Origin: Linnemannia schmuckeri
Lineage: Eukaryota > Mortierellomycota > Mortierellomycetes > Mortierellales > Mortierellaceae
NCBI GenBank assembly: GCA_029449235.1
Contig: JANATG010000003.1
Location: 992,001-1,056,000 of the forward strand
DNA length: 64,000 nt
Direction of reading: 5' to 3'
The notes beneath the pieces are model-generated. The model ran no database searches and was not told the DNA's origin. It was given only the letters and a program-made list of their open reading frames with translations. Numbering within the stretch: the stretch's first letter is position 1; each line of letters opens with the position of its first letter. A program made the translations under genes and the position numbers. Shown here piece after piece: positions 21,950 to 32,715 of the stretch.

Positions 21950-24900
21950 CTATTTTCTCTTCGCGCGGATGAATCCCGAGGGACCACAAGTGTAGAAGTA
22001 GTCGTCGGTGGCCGCAATTTGCGAGACTCCGTACGCCTTGACCTATTCAGGATAAAGACATGCACACAAAAAGACCCTTGATCAGTAATCAGAAAAAAAT
22101 ACATATCAGTCTCAATCAACCACTGATTATCATCGAGAGAAATTTACGCACTGGAATACGGTCAAATGTCTGCAGCTGGAATCTATTGCGCGCTTGCAGG
22201 TTCTCAAATGAAGACAATGGCTCAAACGTCTCCAAGTTCCATGCCTATAATAAAAATGAAAAGAATAAATAAATGATTGTTACTATCAATCTCTTGATTC
22301 AACAATGTCCGTTTTCTTCTGACGACAGTAAGTCCAATTACCTTCATGTCACCCTCGCCTGATCCAGAGCAGAGTGTGAGGCCAGCCTCATCAATGTAAA
22401 GCGACCTCACATGCATCTCGTGCGCCTGAATTTTGTGTAGCAACTTTGGGTGCCGAATGTCAAAGATGCCTAATACATGCAAAGCATAGATAGATGGTCA
22501 CGATCAGTCCTATTACATGCCATATACCAAACTTTACAAGCACGCGCAAAAGTGCCCGAAAAAAAAAAACAAACTTACAAATCTCTCCATTGCGCCCTCC
22601 AGAGACCAGTAGTTGGTGACGCTTCGAAAAGGCAAGCGAATATCCTCCTCCACGGTCGTGGACATTGTACGACTGTGTGCGCGCCTTTTCAGGAGGCAAA
22701 AGCGTATCCCAGATGGCAAGGTTCCGACCGTCGCCCGAGGTTCCAGTGGTGGCAATCACGCTGCTTGATCCCAAGAAGGCAAAGTCGCGAGCAACCTTGT
22801 CGTGACTGTGCAGAGTCAGGAAGGGCTTCGAACCAACAACATTCGAATCGAACCTCCACAGGTGCATATCTCCCTTGGCATCTGTCGCTCCAAACTTTTG
22901 TCCATAAGAATCGAAATGCACCCTAGTTAGTATTACATCAAAATTAGTTGTCAGTTGGTCGTTGACTTTGTATTTCCTTCGTGCTAGTTTGTTAGCAAAA
23001 ACCAATAACATCGTGTTAGCATACCTGGTCACTTTCGCACTAGTGCCACCATAGTTGTTGAGTTCTCTCGGCTGGCCGAACTGCCAAAGAGTCACGCAAG
23101 GATAGTCAAATGCCGGGTTGTGTCCCGTCAAGTACAAGGGGAAACTTGGGTGACCCTCAGAGCATGTCGCAATAACGTCGGTCCTGACCACAATGTTATC
23201 CACCTCCCCTGATTTCACACCAGCGACTCCCACCACAGGATCCCCAGGCGCCAGTCCTTGTGAACGACGCAAGTTTGCATCTGTGACGGTGTGGGCGAGT
23301 CCATGATGATGGTGAGGATGGGCGCCGTCATGATGCTTGGCTCCTTTTCCTCCAAACAGGTTCTTGAAAACGCTGTGTATACTGGCCTGGCTTCCCGCTC
23401 GACTGATGTTGCTCTCGGTGCTCTCAACCACACTCGGTGTCGTTGATGTGTCGCCTGTTCGATCGATCACATTGCCCTGATCGTCCAAAAAGTCACCCTC
23501 GTCTACGTCTTCATCATCAAAGTCCATCTCCGAGTCCATGTCGCTGTGATCCGCATCTGTGGTGTTGAGGTTCTTTTGAAAGTCAAGCGCCTTGGAAATG
23601 TCAATCTCGATAATATCGGTTCGCGAGCAGACAGCGACAATGCGTTTCTCGACGGGGTTGAAGGAGAACGAGGTGATGACAGATCGGGTCTTGTACAGCA
23701 GAGTAGTGTCCTCGACAGGAGCAGGAGGTGACTCGTGTCCCTGGCGACTGGACTCCAAAAATGCGCTCACTAAAGGAAGAAGGTGACCACCGCTCTCAAG
23801 GCCACTGAGAAGAACCCAGTACTTCTTCTGCCAGTTGTTGAGGTAACCTCGCAGGTGATCCTGTAAGGGCGACTTCTTCATTATCTGAATGACTGCCTTT
23901 TCCTGCTCGATACCTGACCTATTCAGCCTGTCAAGAAAGGAGCTTGAAATAAACTTCCGGGTCTCGTCAGACATCCTGTGTCCGTGGTCCCGGAGCAATC
24001 CTTCAAGACTCATCACAAGCGCATTGGTCGTGGCAGCGTTCAACACAACCTCTTGCAATGTTTCCCGCTCAGATTTTTGACCATCGTGATCTTTAAAGTC
24101 AGACGAAATGGCGTTGACATCAAGAGGCTACACGATTACAGGGTGATCAAGCGAAATGGGATGATTAAGAACCACAGTTAAATATGAACATTGCAAAAAG
24201 TGTAGCGGGTCACGCGACTGTGTATGCTTACCGAGTAGAGGTTTCCACCTAACACTTCTGCAATGACCTTGACAGCGCCTCCTCGGTCTCCAACAACAAA
24301 GCCGCTAAATCGCCGCCATTGGAAGAGCATTCCAGAGAGCACAGCATAGTCTTGTTCCTGCAGCGACATGATCACAAGCATAATATAACTCGCCAGCACC
24401 ATTTGTTCCCAGCGAGGCAAAGCCAGCTCAATCTTGATGACAGTCTTGGCAAGATTGAACCACTCGCTAGACGACTCTAGAACACTCCTATCACAACGAT
24501 GTACATACAATTTAAGAGTTAGCGTACAGATGCCTCGTTGCAAATAACCATTTCTTATGACCTCAGTGTTCGAAAATTACCTTGCGTATTCCTTGATATG
24601 TGATTTCATGCACGTCGTGAGGCGTTCTGTCAAGACAATGCCAACCATGGAATAGCAAGACTCTGAATAGTGAGAAACGATTGCCGAAATTGGCGAGCCT
24701 GTGCTCATCGTCGTATTCAGCCAGTGGAAACAGACGGGCAGTGTGTCGACCTCGATGCACTTGGAAATCAGTGCTTGCTCCATGACTACACTTGAAACGT
24801 TGGCATGCTCCGACAGCTTGTCCCAGCCATACTTGATGTTCTCGACATATCCTTTGAAAACCGGAGCAACGAGCAGCTCGGGTTTCAGCGAGACAGTCCG

Positions 24901-27900
24901 AAGAGCAGAAGCCATTGGCTGCGGTTTGAAAGAAGGATATTAGTCAATTATTTGCAAGGGAACATGGCGCAGCCAAAATTAACAACATATACAGACATAT
25001 AAAGGCGCTGCAAACCGAGCTTAGCCTACCGTGAGGAGTTGGACCACCAGGGTCGTGATATAGTCGTTCAAAAGTTCCTCAGAGCCCTGCACGTCATCCT
25101 CGTCGTAAAAGTGATCATTCGCGCCTCCTCCGCCGTTGGCTATGGACGTTCTACCCAATCCATCGTTCGCTGGTGGTGCAAAGTCCGCAAAGATGTCGCG
25201 TGCTGGGCCAGTGGACTTGGAGTTGGGTTTGCTGTTGTTCCCCATGGATCCAAACGAGTCAAAGTCGAGCATACCGCTATCGATATTACTAGGAGGTGCT
25301 GACGACTTAAACCCACCCATCAGAGACATACCCGTTGATTTGGGAGTTGCGTCACCGTTCTGCTTGTTGGATGTTGATGTCGGTCCAAAGCTGTCGAAAT
25401 CAAAGGTACCACTGCTAACATCCGATGATGGTGCTGTCGTTTTGAAACCACCCATCAGCGACATCCTTGTTGGTTTTGGTGCGTCGACGGTATTATCATT
25501 CTGCTTGTTCGAAGTCGATCCAAAATTGTCGAAATCAAGAGTGCCATTGCTGACATCTGACGAAGGCGCGGTGCTCTTGAAACCGCCCATGAGTGATATG
25601 CCTGTCGATTTGGGCTTAGCATTGCCGTTCTGCTTGTTCGACTCAAAGCTGTCGAAATCGAATGTGCCGCTACTGGTATCCGTCGGTGGTACCGTGGCCT
25701 TGAACCCGCCCATCAGAGACATACCACCGCCATTAGAAGACTTGTTGCCGCCTTCGAAGCTGTCAGAGTCAAAAGCGCCACTGTCGTCTCCGGATCCTGC
25801 AGGAGGCCCTGATTTGAAACCGCCCATCAACGACATGCCGTTCGATTTCTGTTCCTGCTCCTTTTTGATGGCCCCATACTTGGGTGACTCTGCCGACTTT
25901 GAGGTACCAAAGTCATCAAAATTGAGCATGCCACTGTCGAGGTTGGAGGATGACTCGGCTGACCTGAGACCGCCTCGGAAAGACATACTGGTCGATCTGG
26001 GAAGACTCTGAATGCTCTCTCTTCTTACCTCCAAGATGTTGCGAACCTTCTTTGTATGCTTGCTGGCGCCATCCACAGGCATCACATATCCCCAATGCTT
26101 GAGAATGACCAAACTGAGAAGAGGACATCCGTAATGCTCATACGCCTCTGCCGCACGCACGACCGCCGAGAATTCCTCGTCGCCTTTGTATCCTGAAAAC
26201 TGATGAGCATTCCTGCGTAGGTGACGATACAAGATAAGCATCGCTGGATCACGATGTTGGCCAGAGTCGGTGCCGCTTGGAGACATGTCTGTCGAAATAT
26301 CAGACTACAGCAGATGTCAGTAGAGGATTCGACCTTGTGCGTAAAGAACACTTCACAAACATAGAAATAAGGCCTATACGTACCAGAGTCACTTGTATGG
26401 CCTTTCCTGTCTGACTGAGCATGGAATAGAACAGACTAAGAAGCCACGGATCGGTCGTAGTCCTTACAAGGTCTTGGAGGAGAAGCGTCAAGACAGGTCC
26501 TCGTTCCTCTGCACGTATACAAAAGTAGAATTTTAGGGATCCATGTTAGCGGTTCAATCTGAACGACTACTAACCTTCAAATATACAGTACACTAAGCCC
26601 AATCGTACCTTGTTCATAGACGCGACAGATCGAAATGGCCAACTGAAAGTCGTTGAGATGCTTGACGCAAACGTTTACAGCATCTTGGAGCTTATCGGCA
26701 AGCAAGAAAAAGGCCGCAGCGTAAGCTAAAATAAAAAATGGGATGAAGTGCATGGCTACGTTAGTAATCTTCATCTCGACATACACACTAAATGGCTCTT
26801 GCATGCATGCATTATTGACGACTGCTTACCAAAGCGCTGCTTTCCGAGAAGCGCGAAGGCATTCTTGAGGGCGGCAGTCTTCCAGCGGTCTTGATCAAAG
26901 TCGTTTGCGAGAAAGGTCACCATCTTTCCTTGCTCTGCGTGGCCATGAGCCGTCCGCCACAGACCATGTAAAAGCTTCTTCTTTTTCAGCGCGAGGTAAA
27001 ACAGCGTACATGCCACTGGATCCTTGTCATCCTTGCCGGTGTACTGGTTCCTTGCAATGACCTCCATTTGCTTGATCTACGATCATTTTCAAGATAGTAA
27101 AAAATGAGTACATGTTTGAGTGTGCACACGTCCATAGAGTTCTTACAGTGGAAAAGAATAAAAGGTGATAAATTACCACAGCGTCCTTCTTTCGCATCCA
27201 TAGGAAGAGTCCAAGCGATTTGGCCTCCACCCAGGTCATCGGGGTCTTGAGTGAGTTAACACAAAAGTCGAGCAACAGATCCTAAATGTAATGAATTAAT
27301 AATCAAAGTATCAGTAAGTCATTCTGACCTTGATCCTGTCAGAATGATCAAGGAGACTGTAATCATTACCTGGGATTCGCTATGGTATGCCCAAGCAATG
27401 TCTCGGTAGCTCAGCATGGTGGGCCGCTGAGAAGGTGGCAGGATGTACGAAAGGTAGTTGAATCGCCGCACATAAAGGAGGAACCGCAGTCCGTTGTCAT
27501 CGATTGTTCCGTGTTGCTTGTCGATCTATCAGACATCAAGAAGCAAAGATCAGCTTTACGCATGTAGATGCAATTGGATGTTTTTGTCAAACAACATTCC
27601 GCAGATACATGCCTTTGCAAAACCCTCAATGAAGGCACTCAGCTGTAGCTGTGCATTCTTCGAAAGTCCGACCAGGGACACACGAGTAAGGAACTCGATC
27701 ATCTCTTGGCTCGTCCTATCGTTTAAGAACTTGCTTTCGTCCGAGCTGTTGAGAGAGGAAAAGGATGCGCTGGTTTAGCTAGCATTGTAAACTGCGCAAA
27801 CGATGACTGCTGAATATTAAAGCCAGGACGCACCTTTTGAAATCGTCGCCGCTCATGAATAGGTCGTTGTGATCTGCTTTCGTTGGTTTCGCGGCCTATT

Positions 27901-30900
27901 GAAAGAGTAGCAAAAGTAATGGTTAGACCTGCAGCATGGCTTACGGTGTTGTCAACTCATACTTCACAATGGCCGCTTCGTTTCCTACCTCATCTGTCTT
28001 CAGGATAACTTCCAAAGGGATAGGCAGAGGGCCGGTGGAGGTATCGTTGCTTTCGTTGACGTAACTCATGTAATGGTAAAGGTTGAACAGAATTTTCCGT
28101 ACGACCTCAAATTTGCCTAGTTTTGTTCATCACATTCAGTTGTAGTGAAGTTAGTACCTTTAGAATATCATTATTGAAGTAAAATATGCGCAAAGCAGAA
28201 GACAATATCCTACCCCACATAAAAAATTCGACCAGGAGATTTGGGTGGTAGTCGGCAAGTGGTCCGTGCATCGACGACAGAGCGTGCTGGAGAGTTGGGG
28301 CCATCTTGAACTCTTCAAAGCCAGGAGCGATGGTCATGTAATCCTCGCTAAGCCATTTGCTATAGAGCAACATCGTGCCTCCAGCACCGACAGAAAGGGT
28401 GCCCATATCCAGCCATGCGATGGACGAGATTGGATGGTTGACGAAGGAAGGTATGTTGATGTTAAGAAATCGTTCCCAGATGGTCGGACTTGTGACAAGC
28501 TCTGTGCGCTGTTGCGAGTACATCGAGACTGTGCTCTCGAATGCCACCGCGAGATTATGTTTGGCGTCGGCAGTTACCATCCAGTCTAGGTCATAGATCT
28601 CTGGAAGGCGCGTGAACTTCGACTCCAATCGACCGATTGCCCTTCCCCCTACTGAGCCCCAGATCTCTAAGTCGCTCGTCCTATTGCTATTTGGGTAGAC
28701 TACAGCAGGTCAAAGCAACAGGTTGTAAATTCTCAGACTAGATGTCTTGCCCATTGTCATAACATGCAGCGTTATATCCTGGCGTATCACAAACCTAGAG
28801 CAAGTTTTCCGTTCGCTCCACATTGGAAGAGCTGAAGATTTTCCTTTATGGGTATACTCTCTGCCTTGCGCCAGACGCGCTCGCCTGGATGGAGATGAAA
28901 GTCGTGTGCGCATTCCCAGTAAGAGATGTTGGCCTGATCCTCGGAGTGTGTGGCAAAGACGCTCATGTGGGTCGAATGTAGAGACTTGGGCAGTGTGCCA
29001 GCAAATGACTCGACGGTAACAGCATGCTTGATCGCCGAAGGCGGGAGATTCTCCTTGGAAAACAAAATAGGCTTTCCGTCGTCCGTTCGCTGCCATGTAA
29101 AGACTGTGTTGTTTTTGGTACTGAATCCCAAGATGTAGCGACGCCACGATACGTTTGTCGTTTTCTTCCCGGACTGTCCAATCTCTTCTATCAAAAATGG
29201 TATTTCGAAAGAATCCAAAAGTATCAAAGGGAACTCGGGCTCATAATCCGGCAAATCCAAGATTGCTGTGCATTCAGCGTTCTCCTCAGCTGTATAGAGT
29301 GTGATCCTTGAGCCATCATAGACCATGAACGATCCTCCTTCCCAAGCTGGAGTAACCAACTTTACGTCTCGAGCGCCTATTGGAAGTGAGCCAACCTCGA
29401 CCAGTCCAGCCGCTACTCTATGTCCAAACTGTCATGAAATGAAATGTGTTATTAATTCTTTCGATATCCGTATTGTGAGAAACACGCATGGGAAGGGCAT
29501 TTGTGGTATGTGGCTTACTCTGGGTGTCTTTAGCTTCCAAAGTGAAATATCTCCCAGATCTCCGACAGACGTAAAGCACAACTGACGGTGGTCCTTCACA
29601 ATCGCCTTGATCCGACTTTGTTGACCGGTCCATGATTGCCTCAAGCTGAGTCCCGCCAGAGTGTTTGCGCTATCAAACAGTTCCATCATGTTGACTGAAA
29701 AACAGCTCACCCGCCCCTCGTGGCTTTGTCCAACAATAACGACGTCCGCGGGTATTCCTATGTTTGAACAATATCGTGATAAATAATTGGTGACGCGTTG
29801 AGACATCGTTCAAAAGCGCCATCTTCGCAATAGCTTTCCCGCGGTTTTACCTCTTGATCTCGCCAGGGCAGTGTCGTGGTAAGCAATGATGTTTCGCATG
29901 AAGAAAGGTGATTCCAACGGCGTAACGGCCTGCGAGATGCGCAATACAATAAGAACTTTTGGCAACCGCTGAGGTACTTTGCCAAGATTCTATTTCAGCA
30001 TAAATCGAAATGATGTAGGTGAGAACGATGAGAAATTAGGTAGTCCCAAAGCACATGCATTTTCTCCTTATAAACATACTTGAACACCCCAAATGACCAT
30101 GGAGCCGTCGCCTTGGATCTGGAAGAAGAGATCTGACGTGTCCCGCACAATCTCTTTCAGCTTGCGCAAGCGAATGCTATTGGCGTCGTTGTTCTTGTCC
30201 ACAGTCTTGCTGGCAGCATGTTCTACGGCCATCGCGAACTCCATGCCATCCAGAGCGTGAATTGGGTATTGTGTGGTGGACTGTTGCTGCGAAACAAGCC
30301 ATTGGTTGGGGTCAATGATAGCGCAGATTGACATAGACTCTGGTTGCAGAAGTATGAGTGGTGACCAAATGCGACAAATTCCGTCCCGAGCCATTGTGAA
30401 TAGTACATTGATAGAATCGTCCAATGACCTAGTTATTTCGCACGAAATCCGTTAGTCTGGCATACAACTCGGTTTTTTCAGGTGCGGAGAAAATTGTAAC
30501 ATCGAGATGGGTGATGTATGATACATACGCCGAGCTTGTTTTCTCTTTGCGCCATGAAAAGTTTGTCACTGCTCTTGGATGAGGCAAGTAGAAGAAACCA
30601 AAGTCGATGTGTTCGCCTATTGAGGTGAGAAGTAAAAGACAGTTAGTGAATTATCCACATGAGGGTCAGTTATTGAGCACTGTGCGTTCACGTACGTACC
30701 CTTATGTTGGCGCCAGATCTTTACAAGGCGGTCATTCTAATGGAAAGCGCAACAACATTGGATGAGTGAGGGGGTATGCAGCCACCCTATTCGCCGTATC
30801 TGATATAGGGTGAAAAAAGCAAGACCTAGGGCTTACCTTTGCCATTGATGCAAATAATTTGCCATCCGGTGAGAACTGGATAAGGTCAATGCATGATCCT

Positions 30901-31924
30901 TGTCTAAAAGAAGTAAATGGTGATTACTCGTTAATATGTTTCGACAGCGTGCAAACGGCAGAGGAACCAAGGAAGCTTGATTTGCAGTATGGTTATTACT
31001 TTTGTTGCCAAAGCTGACTCCACTGGCTGCCCTGCTGACCCCATAGCGTGAGATGGTCGCCTCCAGTCAGTAGACGGCCTAACGGGTAAAAAAAAAAAAA
31101 AAAAAATGGGGGTGACATTTCGTGTCAGAGCTGTGTTTGATTGATTGTTCATCCAGAACTGGTTATGGCAAGGAGACAAGATCCATTACCATCGTTCCTC
31201 CACGCGAGTGAGGCAATTCCTTCGCATTCCAACGTTGCATGGATATCCCATGCTTGGATCTAAGATGTTGATTTAACGGCCCAGAGAGCGAATAATTGTG
31301 TCAACGATAGATGCTAGCCTTTTGATTATAAACTAGATAGCACCATGTTTTTTGCAAACAACAGCGCGTGAGATTTGTCTACCTTTTCACCTTCGTTGAC
31401 GATTGTCTTTGGCGCGTACAAGAGAACATGAAAATCTGTCGTGACTGCGATCTACATGGTTCAAAGAAAGAGAATCCCACGGTGTAGAAAAGCCGCTCAT
31501 TCAGCAACTGAGAGGTTAGAGACCTGAAAGAAACACAAAAGACGACAACAAGGCCAATCTTCTTAAGAGCAAGATACATGCCTTTCCGTCAAACTCTGAC
31601 ATAACAACTGCAGACACAATTTGGTTTTGATTCTCCTTGGAATGGCGTTGCAGGAACAAGATTTGGATGGGCTTGAAGGAATCATCGCAAATAACGACTG
31701 AGTCTGTTGCCGCGTAGAGCTATGAGAGAACGTATATTTTTTATTAGTAAAGGCGCGTTAGGAATGGGTGTCGAGTTTAGCTGCAGCGCTGTAGCGAAAA
31801 AAGTCGCGGCTGGTGACGATGAAAAGGAGAAAGTTACGATGTATCGCCTTGAATGGTAGCTGGCTGAATGGATGCTCTGGAGGGACGCGCATGTCTTCCC
31901 TGGACAGACTTGCTGGAGCAGCAT
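21950..31924 (-). CDS. RAV1: RAVE complex subunit Rav1 / rabconnectin-3 (DMXL-like)
   Basis: Rav1 is the core of the RAVE complex, which reassembles V1 with V0 of the vacuolar H+-ATPase. I traced 29 exons: 31924-31838, 31719-31582, 31451-31383, 31259-31190, 31078-31000, 30903-30837, 30736-30700 (or 30692), 30617-30529, 30428-30080, 29989-29851, 29757-29519, 29428-28795, 28699-28214, 28116-27989, 27895-27834, 27745-27613, 27525-27370, 27281-27177, 27076-26830, 26725-26609, 26508-26384, 26304-25030, 24918-24581, 24487-24232, 24127-23025, 22922-22579, 22469-22342, 22244-22152, 22042-21950. They give about 2,400 residues. The N-terminal third is WD40-like, with Rav1 signatures such as YLPHPRAVTNFSW and DDSINVLFTMARDGICRIW. 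The middle carries ACTLFYLALKKKKLLHGLW and DRWKTAALKNAFALLGKQRF. Exon 22 holds a repeated MSLMGGFK spacer. The last about 500 residues are again WD40-like, as in animal DMXL and unlike yeast Rav1. Introns 2 and 16 use GC donors. Confidence 0.92.
25280..26000 (-). repeat. In-frame repeat array MSLMGGFK / DFDSFG within RAV1
   Basis: Inside exon 22 of RAV1 the phrase (G)MSLMGGFK(S/T)xxP recurs about every 40-45 codons. There are five clear copies (around 25310, 25450, 25590, 25705 and 25820) and a weaker SMSFRGGLR copy near 25980. Each pair is separated by a Ser/Asp linker containing SGxFDFDSF or a variant, and the DNA of the copies is also similar. The region is probably a disordered spacer between the helical middle and the C-terminal WD40 part. 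Acidic-Phe phrases of this kind can act as short binding motifs for trafficking adaptors, but that is inference. Confidence 0.8.
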
Positions 31925-32715
31925 GGCTTGTTGAAGGAGGAGGTTATAGGTTTGGCGTCAGTGAAAGTGAGTGAGTGGATTTGTATGAGGAGGGCGTGGT
32001 AAAACTGCAACAAAAGATGAAGTGAAAAGACACTAGGGCAGGGGAGGGGCAGAAGTCAAAGGGTGAGAGTGAAAGAGTGACTAACGGATTGGAAGAAGGT
32101 CAAAGGATAAGGGTGTAAGGGTTGAGGGTGTGTGAGCGAAGGGAAGGAAGGAGAGAAGGAAGAGGGCGTGCGGGGAAATCACACACAAAAATCGTGTACC
32201 CAGGACATAGGCATGAAAAGAAAGAAATCGACATCATAAAAAGGCAGTCGCAATTGACCAAAGTCAAAGCGATCAAAGTGAGCTTGCATGGTCAGAAAGT
32301 AGCCTTTTGCTGCGTACAAAAGACAAGTGTATTTGTGCATAGGACAGAGACAGGGACAGGCACAGGCAGATGATGCAAAAGGGGGGAAAAAAGGGGCCTT
32401 CCATGTCCTTGCTTTCCTTTTTTCTTGTCGTCAGGCTGATCCTGGCCATCTTTTTTTTCCTTCTTCTTCCTCCTCGTTGTCTTTCTTCCTCTTCCATTTT
32501 TCCTCTTCTTCCCTGTCCTGTCCACTTTCCTCTCCGTCCACCTCTTCCTTAAACTCCACCCCATTTTACGTCCCCTATCATCACCACAGCTTGTTTCTCG
32601 TTATTTTTTATACTTTTTTTCGTGTCCAGCCTGGACGCATATCACGACTTTTCGCACACATCGACAACAAGAACAACAAAAACAAAAGAACCAAAAAAAG
32701 ACAAGATACGCAGCC
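31925..32715. promoter_or_regulatory. Divergent promoter between RAV1 and VNX1
   Basis: The 791 bp between the RAV1 ATG (leftward) and the VNX1 ATG (rightward) must hold both promoters. The half near RAV1 is GA-rich on the plus strand (CT-rich for RAV1) and the half near VNX1 is CT-rich on the plus strand (32400-32560), the usual leader signature in this window. No clear TATA box was seen for either gene. Confidence 0.6.

Noticed and set aside
25136..26011. 291-codon plus-strand frame with its own repeats
   Set aside because: It is antisense to the repeated exon 22 of RAV1; the minus strand joins in phase to 28 other exons and matches Rav1.
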